A DNA stretch of 9,437 nt from Calditrichota bacterium (GTDB lineage Bacteria > Calditrichota > Calditrichia > RBG-13-44-9 > J075). A program made the position numbers and the translations under genes. The stretch's first letter is position 1. Each line of letters starts with the position of its first letter. A model generated the notes under the pieces. It had not been told where the DNA came from. It saw only the letters and a list, made by a program, of their open reading frames with translations, and ran no database searches. This document shows, piece after piece, positions 1-5,574 of the stretch. The stretch covers positions 1-9,437 of the forward strand of contig RFIL01000185.1 in assembly GCA_003695285.1 (NCBI GenBank), written 5' to 3'.

Positions 1-704
1 GGGGCAACCTTAGATTTCACCCCCTCCGGCAATGCCATAAAATCGTTTTCAACCTGTTGAGCAAAAGTTTCATCATAACCTCCGCCCAGGCCGATAAGCA
101 GATTCGCCCGAGTATAATGTTGTTGATAGAATTGTTTCACATCTTCCAGAGTAATGGATTGCAAACTGGAGACGTGTCCTTCCTCAAGATGTTCATAAGG
201 AGTGCCCTCGAAAATATATTCATACAATACCTCTTTACCCAGTTCTTCATCCTGAGCATACCGCAAGGTGCGTTGAACATAATTCAACAACTCATCCTTG
301 ACCCGTTTGAAATCCTCTTCCTTGAATGCCGGTTCCATGAGAACTTCTTTAAAAAGGGTGTAATAGTCATCAAGATTGTCCTTATGAGTGCGGCCATAGA
401 AGACGGTCATCTCTTTGTCCACCTGAGAGGATATTGAAGCCGCCATGGGGTAGAGAAGCTCCAGAATTTCTTCATAGGAATGCTTTTGGGTGGACCCCTC
501 GCTGATCAATGCCGCGGTGAGTGCAGCCAATCCTTCCTTTCCTTCCGGGTCATTTTGAGAACCCACCGTAAACAAAATCCGAAAAGAAATGGTGGGATCA
601 TCTTTTACCGGTAGAAGTACCATGTTTTCTGCCTTTTTTTGACATCCGCTAAAAAATATAAGAACGGAAAGACCTGTCAGGAGGATAAAATGTATGATTT
701 TCAT
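1..704 (-). CDS. M16 family peptidase-like lipoprotein, zinc site lost (partial, C-terminus outside window)
   Basis: I translated this from the reverse complement; 234 codons are visible and the frame stays open to the window edge. The N-terminus is MKIIHFILLTGL followed by a hydrophobic stretch ending in the lipobox FSGC (Cys21), so it should be an exported lipoprotein. The mature part has the M16 fold signature: a segment reading ISFRILFTVGSQNDPEGKEGLAALTAALISEG aligns with the helix that normally holds HxxEH (compare GFAHFFEH in the gene upstream), but here the residues are A, L, T, A, A, so the zinc ligands are missing. The later pattern 'LEDVKQFYQQHYTRANLLIGLGG' is typical of the end of an M16 N-terminal half. 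Known biology: M16B enzymes often pair a catalytic subunit with an inactive partner. I infer that this is the partner of the adjacent 701-2041 protein. Its ATG (704) overlaps that gene's TGA (ATGA), with an SD (AAGGGAG) inside the upstream coding sequence, which implies translational coupling. Confidence 0.85.
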   Translation of the reverse strand, partial: MKIIHFILLTGLSVLIFFSGCQKKAENMVLLPVKDDPTISFRILFTVGSQNDPEGKEGLAALTAALISEGSTQKHSYEEILELLYPMAASISSQVDKEMTVFYGRTHKDNLDDYYTLFKEVLMEPAFKEEDFKRVKDELLNYVQRTLRYAQDEELGKEVLYEYIFEGTPYEHLEEGHVSSLQSITLEDVKQFYQQHYTRANLLIGLGGGYDETFAQQVENDFMALPEGVKSKVA

Positions 705-2041
705 TGTGATTCTCCCTTTACTATTATCACCGTGCGACGATTTTTTTGTAAATATTTTTGTGCTGCCTTTAAAATATCATCAGGGGTTATGGTACTCATT
801 GTGGCATATAATTGATCCACAGCTTTCAAGTCAGCAGTCAGAGCAATAAACCGAGCCAGGCTGGATGCGACATTATCAGGAGTATCCAACCTCATCAAAA
901 AGCCGTAACGTAACCGTTTCTTGATTTTTTCCAACCGCTCTTCCGAGACCTTCTCGTTTTGAAACTTTTGAATGGTCTCATCCACAACTTTTTGAACATA
1001 GGGGAGGTCTTTTTCATTTTTTACCATGCTGATAATCGAATATAGTTTCGGGTCACGAGAAAATCCGAATTCTCCGGTGATGAATTGTACTTTCTGTTCT
1101 CGAATGACCAGGCGTTTGTAAATCTCACTATTTTCTCCAAAAGCCAGTTGTCCCAGCAAATAGGCAGAGACCACCATTTTATCGGTGGGGTCAAAAGCAT
1201 CGCCTTTGTAGGCCATCCACAGGATGGGAAGGGTGCGTCCGGCGTAGGAAACTTCCTTGAACCGCTCTTTCTTTTGCGGAGGTTCAGGGGTTATTCTGGG
1301 GGGAACATATCCCGATTCCCAATTTCCATATTTTTCTTCCACCATCTTCAATGCGGTCTCTGGATTGAAATCACCAGCCAGGAGTAGCACCACATTTTCC
1401 GGTCGATAATAGCGCTGAAAAAAGCTCAAACTGTATTCATACAAGTTGGGCATGTTTTTGATATCCTCTTCAAAGCCGATGGTGGTGTGCTTATAGGTAT
1501 GACGGGTAAAGGCCAGGTTGAGCATTTCTTCGTAGGCGATAGACCAGGGGCTGGTACGATTTTTCCGAAACTCCCCGTACACCGCTCCCGCTTCGGTACG
1601 AAAATCACTCTCCTCATATTTTAAATTCTGAAAACGATCGCTTTCCAGCTCTACTACCTTTTCCAGATACCTATTGGGTACCACCAGGTAGTAACAGGTA
1701 TAATCATCGGTGGTATAAGCATTGGCATCTGCGCCCATCTCCGTTACCAGCTGGTTATACACATCTCCTGGGTATTTTTCAGTACCTCGGAACATCATGT
1801 GCTCAAAGAAGTGAGCGAAACCACTCCGCCCCGGTTCCCATTCATCTCGACTTCCTGTGCGCACGATCGTATAATAGGCGACCAATCCGCTGCCTTCCAT
1901 GGGAATCAGGATCACCTTGAGACCATTGGAAAGTGTGTGGGTTTGATAATTGTAAGGAAAGATGCTCTCCTCCGAAGTGCCAGCATGAAGCAAGGGAGTC
2001 AGGAGGAGCAGAATACTAAGTTGCAGAGTAATTAATCTCAT
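701..2041 (-). CDS. Exported M16 family zinc metallopeptidase (insulinase/pitrilysin-like), catalytic subunit
   Basis: A 446-residue protein with a Sec signal peptide (MRLITLQLS, then a leucine-rich core, probable cleavage after LLHA at residue 20). The inverted zinc motif HFFEH lies at residues 77-81, with the distal glutamate at E157 in GAVYGEF, at the spacing expected for M16 peptidases. EMGADANAYTTDDYTCYY (about 101-118) and YYRPENVVLLLAGDF (about 211-225) are further family hallmarks. The length matches a one-unit M16B subunit (about 420-480 residues). I infer it degrades peptides in the periplasm or at the cell envelope; the substrate is unknown. I chose the ATG at 2041 because a GGAGG lies 5 bases upstream and a signal peptide begins exactly there. 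The reading frame stays open 50 codons further upstream, but the first ATG there has no SD and would bury the signal peptide. The gene overlaps the next M16-like lipoprotein gene by 4 bases. Confidence 0.93.
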   Translation of the reverse strand: MRLITLQLSILLLLTPLLHAGTSEESIFPYNYQTHTLSNGLKVILIPMEGSGLVAYYTIVRTGSRDEWEPGRSGFAHFFEHMMFRGTEKYPGDVYNQLVTEMGADANAYTTDDYTCYYLVVPNRYLEKVVELESDRFQNLKYEESDFRTEAGAVYGEFRKNRTSPWSIAYEEMLNLAFTRHTYKHTTIGFEEDIKNMPNLYEYSLSFFQRYYRPENVVLLLAGDFNPETALKMVEEKYGNWESGYVPPRITPEPPQKKERFKEVSYAGRTLPILWMAYKGDAFDPTDKMVVSAYLLGQLAFGENSEIYKRLVIREQKVQFITGEFGFSRDPKLYSIISMVKNEKDLPYVQKVVDETIQKFQNEKVSEERLEKIKKRLRYGFLMRLDTPDNVASSLARFIALTADLKAVDQLYATMSTITPDDILKAAQKYLQKNRRTVIIVKGESQ

Positions 2042-2046
2042 TACAA

Positions 2047-2051
2047 CCTCC
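2047..2051 (-). promoter_or_regulatory. Ribosome binding site that fixes the M16 peptidase start
   Basis: Read on the minus strand this is GGAGG, 5 bases before the ATG at 2041-2039. It decides between this start and the in-frame ATG 150 bases further upstream, which has no SD. Confidence 0.8.
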
Positions 2052-2201
2052 ATATCTTGGTGAATTAAGTCAAGTTGAATAAATTTTTCATACACAAAGG
2101 GTAGAAATAAAAAAGGTGAAAGATGGATATTTGAACAAAACGAAAGCTGTTGAATCATTTGTCTCTTTTTGTGATGACCAACGAATCCCATGAAACGTTG
2201 A

Positions 2202-2230
2202 AATGTATTGAGGATTCAGGATTTAGACAA
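2202..2230 (-). promoter_or_regulatory. Possible promoter for the M16 peptidase pair
   Basis: Minus strand: TTGTCT at 2230-2225 and TACATT at 2207-2202, separated by 17 bases. Each box matches the sigma-70 consensus at four of six positions. Transcription would start near 2195, about 150 bases before the chosen start codon. The boxes are imperfect, so this is only a candidate. Confidence 0.3.
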
Positions 2231-2269
2231 GATTGAAAATATAAAGTCCGTTTTGATTTATCTTTTACC

Positions 2270-2299
2270 TTGTTTATCCGTATCTCACCAAACTATAAT
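2270..2299 (+). promoter_or_regulatory. Sigma-70-type promoter for folC
   Basis: The -35 TTGTTT (2270-2275) and a perfect -10 TATAAT (2294-2299) are separated by 18 bases. Transcription would start near 2306, giving a leader of about 35 bases before the folC ATG at 2342. Confidence 0.6.
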
Positions 2300-2341
2300 T
2301 GATGCCAATTCGGAAAAGAAGAAGATGATTACAGTGTTTTC

Positions 2342-3631
2342 ATGAAAAAGAATACTTTAAATTACCATGAACTTATCCCTTACCTCTTCCAGCTTCAGCG
2401 GGGAGGAATTAAGTGGGGATTGGATAATATTCGAACCCTCTGTCAGGTTCTGGGGAATCCTCATCTCAAATTTCCGGCCATCCATATCGCAGGTACTAAT
2501 GGAAAGGGCTCCACCGCCAACATTATTGCTTCTGTTTTGCAGCAAGCAGGATATAAAGTGGGCTTATATACCTCTCCCCATCTGGTGGATTTTCGAGAAC
2601 GAATCCGGGTGAACGGTATCGGTATTCCTCAGACAACTGTCCTGGAAGTTGCCGAACGGTTAATACCGACGATTGAGAAAATAAAACCATCATTCTTTGA
2701 GGTGACCACCGCCATGGCATTTCACCATTTTGCTCAAGAAAAGGTGGATATCGCTGTTGTGGAAGCAGGCCTGGGCGGGCGACTCGATTCTACCAATATT
2801 GTTAATCCCCTGCTTACGGTCATTACTCCGGTTGATTTTGATCACCAGGAATATCTTGGAGACACACTGGAAAAAATTTCCGGAGAAAAAGCAGGAATCA
2901 TTAAATCCGGGGTTCCTTGTATTACCAATAATCAACACCCTGGGGTATTAGAAGTTCTCAAGAATGTCTGCCAAAAAAACAACTCAAGTCTGATAAATTC
3001 TTACGATAATGTTCAATGTCACGTACATCAATTTACATTAAAGGGAACCTTCTGCGATCTCAAGATTGGGAATCATCAATTTGCCAACATACATTTTCCA
3101 TTAGCAGGGGATTATCAGATCGATAATTTAACATTAGCCTGTGCCGTGATTCATGAGCTTTCCTCCCAAATGGAGATATCTTCAGAGGCGATTCAACGGG
3201 GCATTCAACAAACATGTTGGAGAGGACGATTGGAGATGGTCAGTGACACCCCCCCGATAATTGTTGATGTGTCACATAATTTTCATGGATTTCAACGAAC
3301 CTTGCAGTTTTTGCACCGTTTCTATTCGCCAGAACACATCAAAGTGTTTACTTTTTTACAACAGGATAAAGATTATAAAGCAATTGCCCGGTTATTAAAA
3401 AAATGTGCTGCGGTTTACTATGTTCAATTGAAAGCCGGCAAACCATTATCCGCGGAACAATTTTCAAAGGCAATTCGTTCTAATGATGGCCAATCGGAGG
3501 AATTAAATTCCCTTTCAGATGTATGTTCGGTAATAGAAGCATCCAGAGATAAAAAGACACTGTGGCTGATTATTGGTTCTCATTACCTGGCCGGTGAAGC
3601 GTTACAATATTTTTCGAAGCAATCATCATAA
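2342..3631 (+). CDS. folC: Bifunctional folylpolyglutamate synthase / dihydrofolate synthase
   Basis: 429 residues, the usual FolC length. FolC is a cytosolic ATP-dependent Mur-ligase-family enzyme that adds L-glutamate to dihydropteroate (making dihydrofolate) and to folates (polyglutamate tails). Visible motifs: N-terminal YLFQLQRGGIKWGLDNI (about 14-30), P-loop GTNGKGST (51-58), folate-site TSPHL..FRERI..NG (77-92), FFEVTTAMAF (118-127), EAGLGGRLDSTN (141-152), DHQEYLGDTLEKIS.EKAGIIK (167-188), W.GRLE in the linker to the C-terminal domain (293-298), and IIGSHYLAGEA (410-420) near the end. The C-terminal motif usually written DGAHNPHG reads DVSHNFHG here (309-316): D, H, N, H and G are kept. 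The ATG at 2342 is the only good start in frame; the SD is weak (AAGAAGAAG about 15 bases upstream). It has its own promoter and no clear terminator before rho. Whether both activities are present cannot be told from sequence alone. Confidence 0.95.
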   Translation: MKKNTLNYHELIPYLFQLQRGGIKWGLDNIRTLCQVLGNPHLKFPAIHIAGTNGKGSTANIIASVLQQAGYKVGLYTSPHLVDFRERIRVNGIGIPQTTVLEVAERLIPTIEKIKPSFFEVTTAMAFHHFAQEKVDIAVVEAGLGGRLDSTNIVNPLLTVITPVDFDHQEYLGDTLEKISGEKAGIIKSGVPCITNNQHPGVLEVLKNVCQKNNSSLINSYDNVQCHVHQFTLKGTFCDLKIGNHQFANIHFPLAGDYQIDNLTLACAVIHELSSQMEISSEAIQRGIQQTCWRGRLEMVSDTPPIIVDVSHNFHGFQRTLQFLHRFYSPEHIKVFTFLQQDKDYKAIARLLKKCAAVYYVQLKAGKPLSAEQFSKAIRSNDGQSEELNSLSDVCSVIEASRDKKTLWLIIGSHYLAGEALQYFSKQSS

Positions 3632-3675
3632 CCATGAGAAGGTAGAGAGGGAAAACAAAAAAACAAAAAATCAAG

Positions 3676-3704
3676 TTGCTTTTTATGAGACAAATCCTTA
3701 CATT
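3676..3704 (+). promoter_or_regulatory. Possible promoter for rho
   Basis: TTGCTT (3676-3681), 17 bases, TACATT (3699-3704). The spacing is ideal but both boxes are imperfect. If used, the rho mRNA would have a leader of about 125 bases. The alternative is read-through from folC, since no terminator is visible between the two genes. Confidence 0.3.
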
Positions 3705-3730
3705 CCGCAGCGTTTTAAAAAGGTAAAAAC

Positions 3731-3835
3731 TTCCAAGATCCTCTCCTACCTCATGAATTGAGTGAGGCATTTCTTGAAAACAAATCAGAAAAAAAATTTC
3801 CAAAAACAAATTAATTAAAAAGAGGTGATGTAATT
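3731..3835 (+). promoter_or_regulatory. rho leader with C-rich patch, small hairpin and strong SD
   Basis: Positions 3731-3752 contain 10 C and only 1 G, rich in pyrimidine-C dinucleotides, as expected of a Rho-binding (rut-like) patch. It is followed by a short hairpin (CCTCA 3749-3753 with TGAGG 3763-3767) and then an A-rich unstructured stretch. The SD AGGTGAT (3823-3829) sits 6 bases before the ATG. Two pieces of the C-rich patch, CCTCT (3740-3744) and ACCTC (3748-3752), are complementary to the SD region (AGAGG/GAGGT, 3821-3826). Rho autoregulation through its leader is known in E. coli; that this leader works so is inference. Confidence 0.35.
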
Positions 3836-5086
3836 ATGTTAGATTTAGATTCACTAAAGGGTCTAAAAATTTCCGAATTGAATCAAATTGCTCAGGAACT
3901 GGGTATCCAGGGGACTTCCGGGTTAAAGAAACAGGAGTTGATATTTAAAATCCTGGAAGAACAAACTGCTCAGGAAGGGTTAATATTTTCCAAGGGTGTC
4001 CTGGAGGTATTGCCCGATGGATATGGGTTTCTTCGTTCTCCCAAATTTAATTATCTGCCTGGCCCTGATGATATCTACGTATCCCCCTCTCAGATTAAGC
4101 GCTTCGATTTACGCACCGGAGATACCGTATCCGGGCAGATTCGACCTCCTAAGGACAACGAGCGTTTCTTCGCCCTGTTACGGGTGGAAGCAGTCAATTT
4201 TGAGAGCCCTGAGAAGAAAAAAGAAATTACCCTGTTTGACAACCTGACTCCGATTTATCCTGTTGAGCGGCTGGATCTGGAAGTTAGCCCCAAAGAATAT
4301 ACCATGCGGATTATGAATCTTTTAACCCCCATTGGTAAGGGGCAACGGGGTTTGATTGTATCTCCGCCTCGTGCCGGTAAAACCGTTATTCTGCAAAAAA
4401 TTGCCAATTCGATTACCACAAACCATCCCGAGGTTATCCCTATTGTACTGTTGATTGACGAACGCCCGGAAGAGGTCACTGACATGGAACGCAATGTTAA
4501 AGCGGAAGTGATTTCCTCCACCTTTGATGAGCCGCCGGAAAGACACGTACAGGTGGCGGATATGGTGCTGGAAAAAGCCAAACGTCTGGTAGAATACAGG
4601 AAAGATGTGGTGATTTTGCTGGATAGTATTACCCGTCTGGCACGAGCCCATAACACGGTGGTGCCCCATAGTGGTAAAATCCTTTCCGGTGGTGTGGATT
4701 CCAACGCCTTACACCGTCCCAAACGTTTCTTTGGAGCTGCCCGGAATATCGAGGAGGGTGGTAGCTTAACCATTATTGCCACGGCGCTGGTACAAACCGG
4801 GTCACGGATGGATGAGGTGATCTTTGAAGAATTCAAAGGAACCGGTAACATGGAAATTGTGCTGGATCGTCGTCTGGCCGATCGTCGTATCTTCCCGGCT
4901 ATCGACATCAACAGTTCCGGAACCCGAAAAGAAGAATTGCTGCTCAGCAAAAAGGAACTTTCTCGTGTCTGGATTTTACGCAAGCTGTTAAATGAAATGA
5001 ATCCCATTGAAGCCATGGAATTCTTACTTAACAAGATGCGTAACACCAAAAACAATGATGAGTTCCTCGATAGTATGAGCTCTTAA
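3836..5086 (+). CDS. rho: Transcription termination factor Rho
   Basis: 416 residues, close to E. coli Rho (419), with no N-terminal insertion. Rho is a homohexameric RNA-dependent ATPase/translocase that pulls transcripts out of RNA polymerase at rut sites. Domains: N-terminal helical Rho_N (about 5-42, LKGLKISELNQIAQELGI), RNA-binding cold-shock/OB fold with DGYGFLRSP (61-69) and DDIYVSPSQIKRF (78-90), then the RecA-type motor. The motor shows Walker A SPPRAGKT (176-183), LLIDERPEEVTDM (205-217), Walker B VVILLDSITRLAR (258-270), the Q-loop HSGKILSGGVD (278-288), the R-loop GTGNME (335-340) and DRRLADRRIFPAID with the arginine residues used between subunits. All residues needed for a working enzyme appear present. 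The ATG at 3836 is fixed by AGGTGAT six bases upstream. The gene follows folC by 204 bases and precedes a terminator-like hairpin and rpmE. Confidence 0.98.
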   Translation: MLDLDSLKGLKISELNQIAQELGIQGTSGLKKQELIFKILEEQTAQEGLIFSKGVLEVLPDGYGFLRSPKFNYLPGPDDIYVSPSQIKRFDLRTGDTVSGQIRPPKDNERFFALLRVEAVNFESPEKKKEITLFDNLTPIYPVERLDLEVSPKEYTMRIMNLLTPIGKGQRGLIVSPPRAGKTVILQKIANSITTNHPEVIPIVLLIDERPEEVTDMERNVKAEVISSTFDEPPERHVQVADMVLEKAKRLVEYRKDVVILLDSITRLARAHNTVVPHSGKILSGGVDSNALHRPKRFFGAARNIEEGGSLTIIATALVQTGSRMDEVIFEEFKGTGNMEIVLDRRLADRRIFPAIDINSSGTRKEELLLSKKELSRVWILRKLLNEMNPIEAMEFLLNKMRNTKNNDEFLDSMSS

Positions 5087-5105
5087 GCCTGAGATGGAAG
5101 ATAGT

Positions 5106-5126
5106 CTCCGGGAACCATTCCGGGAG
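5106..5126 (+). repeat. Hairpin just after rho
   Basis: CTCCGGGAA (5106-5114), loop CCA, TTCCGGGAG (5118-5126): nine positions facing each other with one G-G mismatch. No T-run follows, so it is not an intrinsic terminator by itself. It could protect the rho mRNA 3' end. Confidence 0.45.
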
Positions 5127-5142
5127 CATCTGCATTAAACAC

Positions 5143-5183
5143 AGGAACCTGTTTAACAGATTCCTTGCATTTTTATCTCTTTT
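5143..5183 (+). terminator. Intrinsic terminator candidate after rho
   Basis: The stem is AGGAA (5143-5147) with TTCCT (5161-5165) and, inside a C/A mismatch, CTGT (5149-5152) with ACAG (5156-5159), loop TTA. A T-rich tract (5166-5183) follows. The stem is only moderately GC-rich, so termination may be partial. Confidence 0.5.
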
Positions 5184-5206
5184 AGCATATTTTACTATGC
5201 TATAAT
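5183..5206 (+). promoter_or_regulatory. rpmE promoter (extended -10) overlapped by a perfect inverted repeat
   Basis: TATAAT at 5201-5206 preceded by TGC gives the extended -10 TGCTATAAT; no good -35 is seen, which fits an extended -10 promoter. Transcription would start near 5213. The inverted repeat TAGCATA (5183-5189), spacer TTTTAC, TATGCTA (5196-5202) covers the upstream half of the -10, a typical repressor-operator position. L31 genes are zinc-regulated by Zur in some bacteria, but I cannot tell whether this repeat is such a site. Confidence 0.5.
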
Positions 5207-5240
5207 TTTTGAATGCGTGAAGATAAAACGTGTGCTGTAG

Positions 5241-5247
5241 AAAGGAG
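5241..5247 (+). promoter_or_regulatory. Ribosome binding site fixing the rpmE start
   Basis: AAAGGAG, 6 bases before the ATG at 5254. It rules out the in-frame ATG at 5230, which would place the SD inside the coding sequence and add eight residues foreign to L31. Confidence 0.85.
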
Positions 5248-5253
5248 TATATC

Positions 5254-5457
5254 ATGAAAAAAGGAATTCATCCGGAATACAAACTGACTAAGGTTACCTG
5301 TGCCTGTGGAAACACTTTTGAGACCCGGGCGACGGTGGATAATTTGCATGTGGAAATTTGTTCCGAATGCCATCCATTTTTTACCGGTAAACAAAAGTTG
5401 GTAGACTCTGCCGGACGTGTGGAGAAATTCTTGAAAAAATATGGTGACCGTCGTTAG
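5254..5457 (+). CDS. rpmE: 50S ribosomal protein L31, zinc-binding (C+) type
   Basis: 67 residues beginning MKKGIHPEYK, the standard L31 start. L31 sits at the 50S-30S interface (bridge region) of the ribosome. C16 and C18 (CAC) with C36 and C39 (CSEC) form the four-cysteine zinc site of the C+ paralogue, followed by the hallmark HPFFTGKQKLVDSAGRVEKF (40-59). C+ L31 can act as a zinc store and is replaced in some bacteria by a cysteine-free copy during zinc shortage; no second copy lies in this window. It has its own promoter and terminator, so it can be expressed independently of rho upstream and of the yqhQ-prfA operon downstream. Confidence 0.97.
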   Translation: MKKGIHPEYKLTKVTCACGNTFETRATVDNLHVEICSECHPFFTGKQKLVDSAGRVEKFLKKYGDRR

Positions 5458-5479
5458 CACCATTTTTTAACACCATTGA

Positions 5480-5519
5480 AAAACGGGATGCCCGGTGAAG
5501 GTGGGGTATTCCGTTTTTT
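5480..5519 (+). terminator. Strong intrinsic terminator after rpmE
   Basis: A 14-bp stem: AAAACGGGATGCCC (5480-5493) pairs with GGGTATTCCGTTTT (5504-5517) with two G-U wobbles, a 10-base loop, and T's to 5519. It starts 22 bases after the rpmE stop. Confidence 0.85.
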
Positions 5520-5547
5520 ATTATTACCCATCAAAATACAGGGATGT

Positions 5548-5559
5548 AGGTTTAAACCT
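5548..5559. repeat. 12-bp perfect palindrome before the DUF1385 gene
   Basis: AGGTTTAAACCT is a perfect palindrome lying 4 bases upstream of the SD AGGGAG (5564-5569). It might be an operator or a small RNA structure, or chance. No convincing promoter boxes are seen in the 55 bases between the rpmE terminator and the gene, so the operon promoter is not resolved. Confidence 0.35.
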
Positions 5560-5574
5560 TTTCAGGGAGTTTAA

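Larger units (their letters stand above)
2042..2341. other. Divergent intergenic region between the M16 pair and folC
   Basis: About 300 bases without a convincing gene. The minus-strand frame is open through part of it but has no SD, no family resemblance and no signal peptide in the right place, so I read it as leader. It holds a good plus-strand promoter for folC (separate entry). A weaker minus-strand candidate for the M16 pair also exists: TTGTCT (complement of 2225-2230), 17-base spacing, TACATT (complement of 2202-2207), which would give a leader of about 150 bases. I see no hairpin strong enough to be a terminator and no repeats. Confidence 0.6.

Noticed and set aside
57..437. Plus-strand 126-codon frame at the left end
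   Set aside because: It is antisense to the M16-like lipoprotein gene, whose lipobox, M16 pattern and ATGA coupling are convincing.
2042..2191. 50-codon N-terminal extension of the M16 peptidase
   Set aside because: There is no SD at the upstream ATG, whereas GGAGG and a signal peptide mark the ATG at 2041.
3573..3809. Small frames on both strands in the folC-rho gap
   Set aside because: They have no SD and no recognisable protein pattern, and they overlap the end of folC; the gap reads better as an A-rich leader of rho.
4255..5055. A 266-codon open frame on the minus strand antisense to rho
   Set aside because: It mirrors a highly conserved rho coding sequence, its product is low-complexity Ser/Arg-rich, it has no SD and shows no family resemblance. 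It is a shadow frame.
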